From Brevundimonas sp. (lineage in GTDB: Bacteria; Pseudomonadota; Alphaproteobacteria; Caulobacterales; Caulobacteraceae), in NCBI RefSeq assembly GCF_013912005.1, contig NZ_JACESB010000003.1:62001-126000 (forward strand): a stretch of DNA of 64,000 bases, in the 5' to 3' direction. Position 1 is the first letter of the stretch. Every line of letters begins with the position of its first letter. Shown here piece by piece: positions 29,686 through 40,487 of this stretch. Position numbers and translations under genes: made by a program. The notes below the pieces were generated by a model. It worked only from the letters and a program-made list of their open reading frames with translations, did no database searches and was not told the origin of the DNA.

Positions 29686-31866
29686 TTACTCCGCAGCCCC
29701 TGCCGCCGGCTGATCCATCAGCCGCCGGGTCAGATAGGTGTACTCCAGCGCCAGCCGCCGGGCGGTCTCGCGCAGGTTGGCGCCGGCCGCGTGGCCGCCG
29801 TCGGTGTTCTCGTAGAACAGCACCGGATAGCCCAGCTCCTCCAGCCGCGCCGCCGCCTTGCGGGCGTGGCCCGGATGGACCCGGTCGTCCTTGGTCGAGG
29901 TGTGGATGAACACCTCCGGATAGGGCTGGCCGGCCGCCAGCCGCTGGTAGGGCGAATACTGCTCGATCCACGCCCGCTGCTCGGGGATGTCGGGGTCGCC
30001 GTACTCGGCGATCCAGCTCGCCCCGGCCAGCAGCTTGTGGAAGCGCAGCATGTCGAACAGGGGCACCTGGATCACCGCCGCGTTGATCAGGTCCGGCCGC
30101 TGGGTCAGCATCGCCCCCATGAACAGCCCGCCCTGGGAGCCGCCCATGATCCCGAGGCGCGGCTGCGAGGTGATCCCGCGCCGGATCAGGTCCTCGGCCA
30201 CGGCCTGGAAGTCCTCGTGCGCCCGCTGCCGGTTCTGCTGCAGCGCCGCCTGGTGCCAGCGCGGCCCGAACTCGCCGCCGCCGCGGGTATTGGCCACCAC
30301 ATAGACCCCGCCGCGCTCCAGCCACAGCTTGCCCACCGTGGCCGAGTAGCCGGGCAGCAGCGACACCTGGTAGCCGCCGTAGCCGTACAGCAGGGTCGGG
30401 TTGGAGCCGTCCAGCGGCATCGCCTCGCGGTGCACCACGAAGTAGGGGATCATCGTCCCGTCCGCCGACCGGGCCTCGAACTGCTCGACCGTCAGGCCTT
30501 CGGCGTCGAACTTGGCCGGCAGCGACTTGACCACCCCGGCCTCGCCGGCGGCGGCGTCGGCCAGGTAGAGGCTGGACGGGGTCAGGTAGCCGGCCACGCT
30601 GACGAACACCCGGTCGTCGCGCTCGCTGGCCGAGCCGACCCCGACGGTGACGTTCTCCGGCAGGTCCAGCCGGGTCCGCGACCACGGCCCGGAGGCGGCG
30701 GGCTCGTAGACGTAGACCGCGCCGCGCACGTTCTCGGTCATGGCCACGACCAGCCGGTTGCGGGTGTTGGAGATCCCCTCCACCGCCTCGCGCTCGCCCG
30801 GCCGGATGACCAGCTGCGCCGGCGTCGCCGGATCGGCCAGCCAACGGTCGAGGTCCCAGGCGATGACGTCGCCGGTGCGGAATTCCTGGCCCGAGGGCGC
30901 GGTCCAGTCCTGGTCGGTGGTCACCACCAGCTGGCCCTGCACCAGGGCGTTGATGCTCGACTTGGCCGGCAGCTCCAGCTTCGTGGTCGTGCCGTCGGCG
31001 TTCAGCCGGTGCGTCTCGCCCTCGTAGAAGTTGACGCCGCGGTTGATCAGGGTGGCGCGGATGTTTCCGTCGGCGTCCCGCAGGCTGTAGCCCGAGACCG
31101 AGACGTCGGTCGGCTGGCCGGTGAACACCGTCTGCGCCTGGTCCAGCGTCTGGCCGCGGCGCAGCACCTTGACGATCATCGGATAGCCCGAGGTCGTCAT
31201 CGAGCCCGGACCGAAGTCGCGCGACACCAGCAGGGTGTCGGCGTCGACCCACGAGGCGCCGCCCTTCGACTCCGGCAGCACGAAGCCGCCTTCGACGAAG
31301 GTCTTCGTCGTCCGGTCGAACTCGCGGATGGTCACCGCGTCCTTGCCGCCGTCGGACAGGGAGACGAGGCAGCGGGTCTCCTCCGGCGGCAGGCAGGTCG
31401 CGCCCTTGTAGACCCAGTTCTTGCCCTCGGCCGCGGCCAGGGCGTCGACGTCGAGGATGGTCTCCCACTGCGGCTCGGCCGAGCGGTAGCTGTCCAGGGT
31501 CGTGGTGCGCCACACCCCGCGCACGTGATTCGCGTCCTGCCAGAAGTTGTCGATCGTGCCGTCGTGGTTGAAGCCCGGGAAGGGGATGCGGTCGCGCGAC
31601 TCGACGATCTCCAGCGCCTGGGCGTGCAGGGTCTCGAACCGCGGATCGCCGCGCAGCACGCCCAGCGACTGCGCGTTGTGGGCCTCCACCCAGGCCATCG
31701 CCCGCTCGCCCTCGATCTCCTCCAGCCACAGCCAGGGGTCGGTCGCGTCCGAGGTGGCGAAGCCCCCCGGGGCGGCGGAGGCGGCGGGGGACGACTGGGC
31801 CATGGCGGCGCTCGACAGACAGGTGGAAGCGAGAAGCGCGGCGAGCGCGGCGGCGGTGCGGTTCAT
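29686..31866 (-). CDS. Prolyl oligopeptidase family (S9) secreted peptidase
   Basis: 726 residues with a classic signal peptide cleaved near SSAAMAQ (about 24). Propeller motifs (WLWLEE, FNHDGTIDNFWQD, GVWRTTTLDSYRS) closely match the downstream paralogue. The nucleophile elbow reads GGSQGG at about residue 575, rather than GRSNGG; Asp is in TKDDRVHPGHARK and His in GGHAAGAN. It is the first gene of a tandem pair that arose by duplication. ATG 31866 was chosen because the residues before it are not signal-like. Confidence 0.93.
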   Translation of the reverse strand: MNRTAAALAALLASTCLSSAAMAQSSPAASAAPGGFATSDATDPWLWLEEIEGERAMAWVEAHNAQSLGVLRGDPRFETLHAQALEIVESRDRIPFPGFNHDGTIDNFWQDANHVRGVWRTTTLDSYRSAEPQWETILDVDALAAAEGKNWVYKGATCLPPEETRCLVSLSDGGKDAVTIREFDRTTKTFVEGGFVLPESKGGASWVDADTLLVSRDFGPGSMTTSGYPMIVKVLRRGQTLDQAQTVFTGQPTDVSVSGYSLRDADGNIRATLINRGVNFYEGETHRLNADGTTTKLELPAKSSINALVQGQLVVTTDQDWTAPSGQEFRTGDVIAWDLDRWLADPATPAQLVIRPGEREAVEGISNTRNRLVVAMTENVRGAVYVYEPAASGPWSRTRLDLPENVTVGVGSASERDDRVFVSVAGYLTPSSLYLADAAAGEAGVVKSLPAKFDAEGLTVEQFEARSADGTMIPYFVVHREAMPLDGSNPTLLYGYGGYQVSLLPGYSATVGKLWLERGGVYVVANTRGGGEFGPRWHQAALQQNRQRAHEDFQAVAEDLIRRGITSQPRLGIMGGSQGGLFMGAMLTQRPDLINAAVIQVPLFDMLRFHKLLAGASWIAEYGDPDIPEQRAWIEQYSPYQRLAAGQPYPEVFIHTSTKDDRVHPGHARKAAARLEELGYPVLFYENTDGGHAAGANLRETARRLALEYTYLTRRLMDQPAAGAAE

Positions 31867-31953
31867 GCGGCAGGTCCCCGACGATTGGTCGGGCGGCACC
31901 TTACCGGCCGCCCCCCCGGCGGCAAGGCGGGCGGCGGAGAGGTTACGGATTTG

Positions 31954-32030
31954 TCATCCCTGGCCCCCAATCCCCAATCCCCAATCCCCAATCCCTCATC
32001 CCTCATCCCTCATCCCTCATCCCTCATCCC
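31954..32030. repeat. Eleven-unit 7-bp tandem repeat (TCATCCC/CAATCCC)
   Basis: Order: TCATCCC, TGGCCCC, four CAATCCC, five TCATCCC, all in perfect 7-bp register. It ends 5 nt before the mutM stop codon and lies between mutM (whose 3' end it adjoins) and the start of the secreted peptidase gene, both on the minus strand. The upstream peptidase promoter must lie between 31867 and 31953 or include the repeat. Confidence 0.92.
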
Positions 32031-32035
32031 TTCCG

Positions 32036-32899
32036 CTACCGCCGCTGGCAGGCCGGACACCAGAAGGTCGAGCGGCCGCCCTGGACGACCCGTTTGACGA
32101 CGCCTCCGCAGCCCTCGCCGGCGCAGGGCTTGCCCTCGCGGCCGTAGACGTCGAAGCGGTGCTGGAAATAGCCTTGGCCGCCCTCGGCGTTGGCGAAGTC
32201 GCGCAGGGTGGAGCCGCCGGCGGCGATGGCGTCGTTCAGCACGTTGCGGACCTCGGCGGCGAGGGTCTCGAGCCGCGGCCGGGAGACCTTGCCCGCGGCC
32301 GTGAGCGGCGAGATGCGGGCGCGGAACAGGGCCTCGCAGACGTAGATGTTGCCCAGGCCCGCGACGATGCGCTGGTCCAGCAGGCTGACCTTGACGTTCT
32401 GCTTCTTGCCGCGGAACGCCTCGGCCAGATGAGCCCCGGAGAAGGCGTTGCCAAGCGGCTCGGGCCCGAGGCCGGCGAACCACGGGTGGGCCTCGACGGC
32501 CCCGGTCGGGATCAGGCCCATGAAGCCGAAGCGGCGGGCGTCGGCGAAGCCCACGCGCGTCGCGCGGCCGTCGCGGACGGCACACAGGCTGAGGTGCTCA
32601 TGCTTGCCCGTGGCGGGCGCCGCCTCCTCGAACTCGCCGATCTGGTCGCCGTCCAGCGTGAACCGCCCGGTCATTCCGAGGTGGGTCACCCAGGTCTCGC
32701 CGGTCGACAGGGGGAACAGCAGGTATTTGGCCCGTCGCTCCAGCCGCTCGACGGTCGCCCCCTCGAGCCGCTCCGGGAAGCGATCGGGAAAGGGAAAGCG
32801 CAGGTCCGGCCGGTTCTGCCGCACCCGCGTCAGGCGCGCGCCCGCCAGCACCGGCTCCAGGCCGCGGCGGACGGTTTCGACTTCGGGCAGTTCAGGCAT
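32036..32899 (-). CDS. mutM: Formamidopyrimidine-DNA glycosylase
   Basis: 287 residues. The N-terminal PELPEVETVRRGL holds the catalytic Pro and Glu. Lys near KYLLF, the helix-two-turn-helix GLGNIYVCEALF and the four-Cys zinc finger (C-x4-C ... C-x2-C at the C-terminus) complete the family signature. It removes 8-oxoguanine from DNA. The start is divergent from the OPT transporter. Confidence 0.97.
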   Translation of the reverse strand: MPELPEVETVRRGLEPVLAGARLTRVRQNRPDLRFPFPDRFPERLEGATVERLERRAKYLLFPLSTGETWVTHLGMTGRFTLDGDQIGEFEEAAPATGKHEHLSLCAVRDGRATRVGFADARRFGFMGLIPTGAVEAHPWFAGLGPEPLGNAFSGAHLAEAFRGKKQNVKVSLLDQRIVAGLGNIYVCEALFRARISPLTAAGKVSRPRLETLAAEVRNVLNDAIAAGGSTLRDFANAEGGQGYFQHRFDVYGREGKPCAGEGCGGVVKRVVQGGRSTFWCPACQRR

Positions 32900-32903
32900 G
32901 GAA

Positions 32904-33010
32904 GGGGCCAGGCTCCAGGGTCCGGGTTCCAGGGATTGGGCCCGGCCGGCACGAGCGGGCCCTGGGACCTCCTACTCCAGAACCTGGCGCCTGAAACCCG
33001 GAACCTGCTT
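32904..33010. repeat. Degenerate facing arrays of the 7-bp repeat in a divergent promoter region
   Basis: Five forward units at 32904-32938 (GGGGCCA, GGCTCCA, GGGTCCG, GGTTCCA, GGGATTG) face a decayed set at 32961-33010 containing CCTGGGA, CCTGGCG, CCTGAAA and CCTGCTT. Motifs and layout match the arrays at 22856-22992, but here they lie between divergent genes. Confidence 0.7.
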
Positions 33011-33063
33011 GGCGGCTTCGCCGTTTCGCGCTTTCCTCCCCGCTGACACCGGGAGAGGGATCC

Positions 33064-35115
33064 ATGACCGAAACAACCGCGGCGGCCGCCGGCGGCAAGC
33101 GCATCGAGCTGACCCTGCGCGCCCTGGCCCTGGGCTGCCTGCTGGCGGTGATCTTCACCGCCGCCAACACCTACCTCGGCCTCAAGGTCGGACTGACCTT
33201 CGCCTCGGCCATTCCGGCGGCGGTCATCTCCATGGCGGTCCTTCGATTGTTCAGGGACTCCACGATCTGGGAGAACATGACCGTGCAGACGGTCGCCTCG
33301 GTCGGCGGGGCCATGAGCGCGATCATCTTCGTCCTGCCCGGACTGGTCATGGTCGGCTGGTGGCTGGAGTTCCCGTTCTGGGAGTCGGTGCTGATCTGCG
33401 GCTTCGGCGGCGTGCTGGGCGTCACCTTCTCCATCCCCCTGCGCCGGGCCCTGGTGGTCAACAGCGACCTGCCCTATCCCGAGGGCCGGGCGGCGGCCGA
33501 GGTCCTTGCGGTCGGGTCGCGCGGGGCCGAGCAGACCGAGAGCGCCGTGCGCGAGAACGCGGCGGGCCTGTGGGTCGTGGTCACCGGCGCGATCGTCTCC
33601 GCGGCCTACGCCCTGCTGGTGGCGGGGCGGGTGTTCGCCGGAGAGGCGGCGCGGTTCATCAAATTGCCGGCGGCGCTGGGCGGCGGGGCGACCGGGCTCG
33701 GCTTCGGCATGCAGTTCGCCCTGTTGGGGGCCGGCCATCTGATCGGCCTGGCAGTCGGGCTGGCGCAGCTGTTCGGCCTGATCCTCGCCTGGGGCATCGC
33801 CGTGCCGATCCTCACCTCGCCCGACACCGTCGCCTGGCTGACCGCCAACGGCGTTCCGTCGGTCGCGGCCGGGCTTCCGGCCGGGGCGCCGGCCGAGGAG
33901 CTGGCCGGAACCGTCTGGGGCCAGGAAGTCCGCTTCATGGGCGCGGGCGTGATCGGCGTGGCCGCCATCTGGACCCTGATCAAGCTGGCCGGACCGCTGG
34001 TCACCGGCCTGACCTCGGCCCTCGCCGCCAACCGCCGCCGCCAGGGCGGCGAGGTGCTGGACCGGACCGAACAGGACATTCCGATCAACATCGTCGCCGG
34101 CCTGTCGGTCGCCTGCCTGCTCGGCATCGGCGGACTGCTCGCCTGGTTCGCCCAGGGCAATCCGACCCTGGCGGGGTCCACCGCCCTGCTGGTCGGCGGC
34201 GGCCTGATCTATGTCGTTCTCATCGGCTTCGCCGTCGCCGCCATCTGCGGCTATATGGCGGGCCTGATCGGCTCCTCGAACAGCCCGGTGTCAGGGGTGG
34301 GCATCCTCGCCATCGTCATCGCCTCGGCGCTGATGCTGGGCGTGCTGGCCCTGGCCGGCCTGCCCGCCGATCCCTCGGTGATCGCCTTCGCCCTGCTGGT
34401 GACCGCGGTCGTCTTCGCCGTGGCGGTCATCGCCAACGACAACCTTCAGGACCTGAAGACGGGTCAGCTGGTGGCGGCCACGCCGTGGCGGCAGCAGACG
34501 GCCCTGATCGTCGGCGTCGGCGCGGGGGCGGTGGTCATCCCGCTGATCCTCAACCTGTTGAACCAGGCCTTCGGCTTCGCCGGCGGACCGGCGGGCATCG
34601 CCGACGAGCCCCTGGCGGCGCCCCAGGCGACGCTGATCTCGGCCCTGGCGCGCGGCGTCATCGGCGGCGACCTGCGCTGGGACCTGATCGGCCTCGGCGC
34701 GGCGATCGGCGTCGTGATCATCGTCCTCGACGCCGCGCTGCACGGCGCGACCAAGGGCAGGATGAAGCTGCCGCCCTTGGCGGTAGGCATCGGCTTCTAC
34801 CTGCCCGCCGCGGTGACGACCATGCTGGTCGTCGGGGCGGTGTGCGGCTGGCTCTACGAGAAGGCGATCAAGGGCACGCGGTTCGCCGACGTCGGCCGTC
34901 GCATGGGGGTGCTGCTGGCCTCGGGCCTGATCGTCGGGGAAAGCCTGTTCCTGGTCATGACCGCCGGCGTCATCGTGGCGACCGACAACGAGGCGCCCTT
35001 CGCCATGCTGCCCGAGGGTTCGACCTGGCCGGCGATGGCCGCGGGGATCGCGGCCTTCGCGGCGCTCGCCTTCGGTCTCTACGCCTGGGTGCGCGGGCGG
35101 TCAGCGAAGGTCTGA
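33064..35115 (+). CDS. OPT-family oligopeptide transporter
   Basis: 683 residues with about 14-16 hydrophobic segments. Family marks are AANTYLGLKVGLTFASAIPAAVI near the N-terminus and NSPVSGVGILAIV in the middle. OPT carriers import small peptides or metal chelates with protons. Nearby secreted S9 peptidases could supply peptides, but they are on the other strand and the link is only suggestive. Confidence 0.93.
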   Translation: MTETTAAAAGGKRIELTLRALALGCLLAVIFTAANTYLGLKVGLTFASAIPAAVISMAVLRLFRDSTIWENMTVQTVASVGGAMSAIIFVLPGLVMVGWWLEFPFWESVLICGFGGVLGVTFSIPLRRALVVNSDLPYPEGRAAAEVLAVGSRGAEQTESAVRENAAGLWVVVTGAIVSAAYALLVAGRVFAGEAARFIKLPAALGGGATGLGFGMQFALLGAGHLIGLAVGLAQLFGLILAWGIAVPILTSPDTVAWLTANGVPSVAAGLPAGAPAEELAGTVWGQEVRFMGAGVIGVAAIWTLIKLAGPLVTGLTSALAANRRRQGGEVLDRTEQDIPINIVAGLSVACLLGIGGLLAWFAQGNPTLAGSTALLVGGGLIYVVLIGFAVAAICGYMAGLIGSSNSPVSGVGILAIVIASALMLGVLALAGLPADPSVIAFALLVTAVVFAVAVIANDNLQDLKTGQLVAATPWRQQTALIVGVGAGAVVIPLILNLLNQAFGFAGGPAGIADEPLAAPQATLISALARGVIGGDLRWDLIGLGAAIGVVIIVLDAALHGATKGRMKLPPLAVGIGFYLPAAVTTMLVVGAVCGWLYEKAIKGTRFADVGRRMGVLLASGLIVGESLFLVMTAGVIVATDNEAPFAMLPEGSTWPAMAAGIAAFAALAFGLYAWVRGRSAKV

Positions 35116-36738
35116 TCAGCGCCGCGGATCGCACGGCGGCGGTCTGGAGATCGCCGCCGGCGGGCCCTCGAGGCGATACAGCCGCCAGCGCCGGCTCCGA
35201 CCAGGCCCGCTGGCGGCCGTCAGTTCGCCCAGATCATCGACCCGCTCCCAGTCGGCGAAGCGGTCGCGGCCGGGGCAGCCGGACACGGCCAGCACGGGGC
35301 CGCGCCGGGCCGCCGCCGTGGTCAGGGGACGCTCCATCTGGAAATGGTCTTCCGGCCGCGCGCCCGGGGAGGGCCAGACCGCGACCCCGGTCTTCCGGTC
35401 CCGCCCGTAGTAGAGCAGGGCGGCGGCGTCGCGGCGGCTTTCGGCCACGATGACGGCGGCCCCCGCCCGCTCCGCCTGACGGCCGGCCGTTTCGGCGAAG
35501 GCGCGCCAGCCGAGGACCGGCTCGAAGACGGCCCGCCCGCCGACCGACAGCCGGTCGGCGTTGGCGTCGGCGAGCGGCAGGGCGATCTGCAGCAGCAGGC
35601 CGAAGGCGAGTCCGCCCGCCATCCAGCCGCGCGCGCCGCGCCGCGCCAGGACGGCGGCGCCCAGCACGAAGACGGCGACCAGGGCCGTGGCGGCCCAGTT
35701 GGCGTGGGCGCGGGTGATGAAGGCCACGCCGGTCACCAGCAGGATGATCGGCGCCGAAAAGGCCAGCAGCATGCGGTCGTTCCCGTCGATGCGGCTCCCG
35801 CGCGCGGCCCTCCACAGAACGGCGCAGGCGGCGGCGAAGACGACCGGGCCGGCGAGCACGGCCTGGGCGGCGAGGAAGGCCAGCCCGTCCGCGAGGCCGG
35901 GCGTCGCCCCGCCGCCGCCGACATTGTCCGCGGTGTGCCGCAGGGTGGCGAGACCGTGGCCGGCCTGCCAGGCCAGGTTCGGCGCGAGGCACAGGGCCCC
36001 GACGATCAGGCCGATCCAGACCGGCGGGCGGCGCAGGGCCGCGCGGGAGGCCGGATCGGCCCAGGCGGCGACCAGCAGGCCGCCGACGAAATACAGCATG
36101 GCGTATTTGGACAGCAGCCCCGCGCCGAAGGCCAGGGCCAGCAGCCCGCCCCAGGCCGGATGCCCCCCCGCCCTGAGCCGGACCCAGGCCAGCAGGGCCA
36201 GGGCCCAGAAGGCCAGCAGCGGGGCGTCGGTCGAGATGATCCGGGCCGAATAGACCGCCCCCGGGGCCAGCAGGGCCGCCAGACCCGCCCAGACCGCCGC
36301 CCTGCGCCCGTAGAGCGTCCCCGCGACGGCGGCCGTCGCGGCCGCCGTGACCGCCCAGGCCAGGGCCGACGGCGCCCGGACGCAGGCCTCGCCGGCGCCG
36401 CAGACCGCCTGCGACAGGCCGATCAGCCAGGCGATCATCGGCGGCTTGGAGAAATAGCCCCAGGCCGGATGCTGGGCCCAGCTCCAGTACTGGGCCTCGT
36501 CGACCGAGAGCTCGGCCGCCGAGACGGCCGAGGCGGCGAGGCGCAGGACGGTGATCCCGAGGATGGCGAGGGCGAGCGTCAGCCAGGGGCGGCGCTCGGG
36601 TCCGTCGGTCAGCCGCGCCGTCAGGCCGTGACCGGGGCCCCGCCCTTCCAGGCCCGGACCCGCGCCCGGCGGGCGAGGCCCGGGGCGCTGACCATGGCCC
36701 GGAACAGAATCGCGAAGATCAATCCGCTGATCGTCCAT
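35116..36738 (-). CDS. GT39 (ArnT/PMT-like) membrane glycosyltransferase, start uncertain
   Basis: About 500 residues of real protein. SVDEAQYWSWAQHPAWGYFSKPP is the GT39 loop with the catalytic Asp-Glu; about ten membrane segments follow. Such enzymes move a sugar from a polyprenyl carrier to lipid A or proteins. The start is a problem: the only ATG/GTG/TTG in frame before the first helix is ATG 36738, 117 nt inside the PAP2 gene, and the first 38 residues then look like out-of-frame sequence. A CTG at 36624, overlapping the PAP2 stop, is a plausible coupled alternative. Confidence 0.85.
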   Translation of the reverse strand: MDDQRIDLRDSVPGHGQRPGPRPPGAGPGLEGRGPGHGLTARLTDGPERRPWLTLALAILGITVLRLAASAVSAAELSVDEAQYWSWAQHPAWGYFSKPPMIAWLIGLSQAVCGAGEACVRAPSALAWAVTAAATAAVAGTLYGRRAAVWAGLAALLAPGAVYSARIISTDAPLLAFWALALLAWVRLRAGGHPAWGGLLALAFGAGLLSKYAMLYFVGGLLVAAWADPASRAALRRPPVWIGLIVGALCLAPNLAWQAGHGLATLRHTADNVGGGGATPGLADGLAFLAAQAVLAGPVVFAAACAVLWRAARGSRIDGNDRMLLAFSAPIILLVTGVAFITRAHANWAATALVAVFVLGAAVLARRGARGWMAGGLAFGLLLQIALPLADANADRLSVGGRAVFEPVLGWRAFAETAGRQAERAGAAVIVAESRRDAAALLYYGRDRKTGVAVWPSPGARPEDHFQMERPLTTAAARRGPVLAVSGCPGRDRFADWERVDDLGELTAASGPGRSRRWRLYRLEGPPAAISRPPPCDPRR

Positions 36739-37460
36739 GACAGTATGACATCGGAGAGGAAATGGCCGCCAAAGGCGAGGCGGTTGACGGAGAGCAGGAC
36801 GGCGTAGCCGATCACCGGCGGCGCCAGGACCGGGCGCAGGGGCGGCGGAACCAGAACCAGGGCGGCGACCAGCCAGGTCGCGGACGAGGCCTCGCCGCTG
36901 ACGAAGGAACAGTTCGACTGGCACCAGTCGCTGATGCGCCAGACGGGCTGGTACGGGGCCTCGCCGCCGAACAGGTCCACCATCACCGGCCGCGGCCGCC
37001 CCCACCACGACTTCAGCAGGCCGTTGACCACCAGGCCGGGCCCGACCACGAGGGCCGCGAGCAGGAAGACCGTGCGCCGGGCGCGGGCGAGGGCGTCGGC
37101 TCCATGGCGGGCGACCAGCCAGGCCAGGCGACCCGTCAGTCCCGTCAGCAGGATCGCCAGGCTGAGGTCGGCGCTCTTGCGGAAAGCCCGCAGCAGGGGG
37201 TCCTGGCTCAGGACGAAGCCCGCTCCGGGCCGGTAGAACAGCTCGCTCGCGGCCAGATCGAGGCCGGGAAAGGCCAGAAAGACGAGGCTGAAGCCCACGA
37301 CCGCGGCCAGGCACAGGCTGATCGGGTCATGGAGGCGAGGCAGGGTGGAGGCCAACAGGCGCAGCCGGGTCGCGGCCCGCGCCGCCCGCCGCCGCAATCC
37401 GCCTCGTCCGCGGGTCGGAGCCACAGCGGCCGACCACCCGTCTGGCTTGATCCCGGTCAT
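36621..37460 (-). CDS. PAP2-family phosphatase
   Basis: 279 residues, about six membrane segments. The phosphatase motifs are KSWWGRPRP at about 149-157, FVSGEAS at about 187-193, and [12 protein letters not shown] at about 225-236. In motif 2 the usual His of PSGH is Glu. The partner GT39 gene overlaps its 3' end, so a role in lipid-linked sugar or lipid A phosphate handling is likely. The basic N-terminal 40 residues may be cytoplasmic. Confidence 0.88.
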   Translation of the reverse strand: MTGIKPDGWSAAVAPTRGRGGLRRRAARAATRLRLLASTLPRLHDPISLCLAAVVGFSLVFLAFPGLDLAASELFYRPGAGFVLSQDPLLRAFRKSADLSLAILLTGLTGRLAWLVARHGADALARARRTVFLLAALVVGPGLVVNGLLKSWWGRPRPVMVDLFGGEAPYQPVWRISDWCQSNCSFVSGEASSATWLVAALVLVPPPLRPVLAPPVIGYAVLLSVNRLAFGGHFLSDVILSWTISGLIFAILFRAMVSAPGLARRARVRAWKGGAPVTA

Positions 37461-37780
37461 GACGCCCCCGCCGCCGTCCCGCAGCCGGAATGCCCGAGTC
37501 TTGCATCACCTCGTCGGCGGTTTTGCTGCCGCCGGGTGTCGGTTTTTCCCCGCCTCTGCGACGGTCCGTCCGGATCGGGATGGATGGGCGGGGCGGGCGG
37601 CGGATCCGCACCGCCTTCGGGCCGCCCCTTTTTCGCGCGACAGTGCCGTCCTTCCGCCAGGCGTGCTCGCCGCGCACTGGCGTTTCGCCGTTCGCCCCTG
37701 TAAGAGGCGCGCGCTCCCCGCACCGTCGCCATTCCCAGCGGCCCGCCACGCCGGCCGCCCTGCACGTCTGATATCGAAAA
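37461..37780. other. 320-nt divergent intergenic region, no gene seen
   Basis: It separates the PAP2 gene from typA. Open frames in it lack homology-like sequence or ribosome binding sites. It holds a terminator-like hairpin at 37590-37633 and otherwise nothing I recognise; promoters for both genes must be here. Confidence 0.6.
37590..37633 (+). terminator. Terminator-like hairpin upstream of typA
   Basis: GGGGCGG (37590-37596) pairs with CCGCCCC (37622-37628), enclosing a further GC-rich pairing region, and is followed by five T residues. Pointing toward typA, it would end a transcript beginning in the intergenic region: an attenuated typA leader or a small RNA. Confidence 0.45.
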
Positions 37781-39613
<1,833 letters not shown>

Positions 39614-39657
39614 GCCGCAGATCGGGGCGGCGGCGGGGCGGCTCTGCGGCCGATCCG

Positions 39658-39683
39658 GCGCCGGAACCGGCCAATTCCGGCGC
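39658..39683. terminator. Hairpin downstream of typA
   Basis: GCGCCGGAA and its perfect complement TTCCGGCGC flank an 8-nt loop. There is no T-tract, so terminator function is tentative. Confidence 0.45.
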
Positions 39684-39779
39684 AGCCAAGGTCATTTCGG
39701 GGCCGCCGAAACAAACCGAAACAGCCGGTGTTGGTTCGGGGCGGGCGATCCGGCCCGCGCCAGATCAGAGGCTGACACC

Positions 39780-40418
39780 ATGCGCAAGACCGCGCTTCTC
39801 ACCGGGGTCGCCGGCCTGTTCCTCATGACCGCTCCGGCGTTCGCCCAGGACAGCACGGCCCCGCAGACCCCGCCCGCCGGCCAGGCCGCCGAACAGCAGC
39901 CGGCCGCCCAGCCCGAGCAACTCACCCTGCAGCCCGGCTCCGTCGTGCGCGACTCCGCCGGCGCCGAGCTGGGTCGCCTCGAAGGCGTCCGCAACGGCCC
40001 CTCCGGCCAGGAACTGACCGTCCGCGGCTCCGACGGCCAGCTGCGCGGCGTGCCGATCGGCGGCATTCGCCAGGACGGCGACGCCATCGTGGTCGACTTC
40101 AGCAGCGGCGAGTTCATGAGCGCCCCGGCGATCACTGACGGAGCCCCCGGCCAGACCGGGACCACGCCGCCCGCGCCGGCCGCCCCTGCGACGCCCGCGA
40201 CGCCTGCGACGCCGGCAGATCCGATGCAGCCGGGCCAGCCCGCGCAGCCGGCCCAGCCCGCCGAGCCGGCCGCCGCTCCCTCGGCCAGCCAGCCGCCGGC
40301 TCCGGGTGAAGGCGCAGCCCCGGCTCCCGCCTCCCAGGGCCAGGACCCGGCCGGCGCAATGGACGATGACCAGCCGACTGACGACGACGAGCCGGCCGAC
40401 GACGAACCGGGCGCCTGA
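39780..40418 (+). CDS. Secreted PRC-barrel-like protein with Pro/Ala linker and acidic tail
   Basis: 212 residues. A signal peptide (cleaved near PAFAQD, about 22) is followed by a small beta domain at about 48-112 (GSVVRDSAGAELGRLEGV, LRGVPIGGIRQDGDAIVVDF) that resembles PRC-barrels. A Pro/Ala/Gln-rich linker with short 9-bp coding repeats near 40188-40214 leads to a DD/E-rich end. Probably periplasmic. Function is not known. Confidence 0.78.
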   Translation: MRKTALLTGVAGLFLMTAPAFAQDSTAPQTPPAGQAAEQQPAAQPEQLTLQPGSVVRDSAGAELGRLEGVRNGPSGQELTVRGSDGQLRGVPIGGIRQDGDAIVVDFSSGEFMSAPAITDGAPGQTGTTPPAPAAPATPATPATPADPMQPGQPAQPAQPAEPAAAPSASQPPAPGEGAAPAPASQGQDPAGAMDDDQPTDDDEPADDEPGA

Positions 40419-40439
40419 TCCGGCGCCCCGCGCATGAAA

Positions 40440-40472
40440 AAGGGCGGCTCCGTCGGGAGCCGCCCTTCTTTT
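40440..40472. terminator. Strong intrinsic terminator
   Basis: A perfect 12-bp stem (AAGGGCGGCTCC with its complement), GTCG loop, and TTCTTTT tract on the plus strand. It lies between convergent genes. Confidence 0.92.
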
Positions 40473-40487
40473 CGTCCGACGGAGGCG

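Noticed and set aside
31954-32030. Possible CRISPR or telomere-like repeat
   Set aside because: Simple heptamer tandem repeat with no spacers.
36600-36745. Frameshift fusing the PAP2 and GT39 genes
   Set aside because: Both proteins have complete, separate domains; overlap with an odd start explains the data better.
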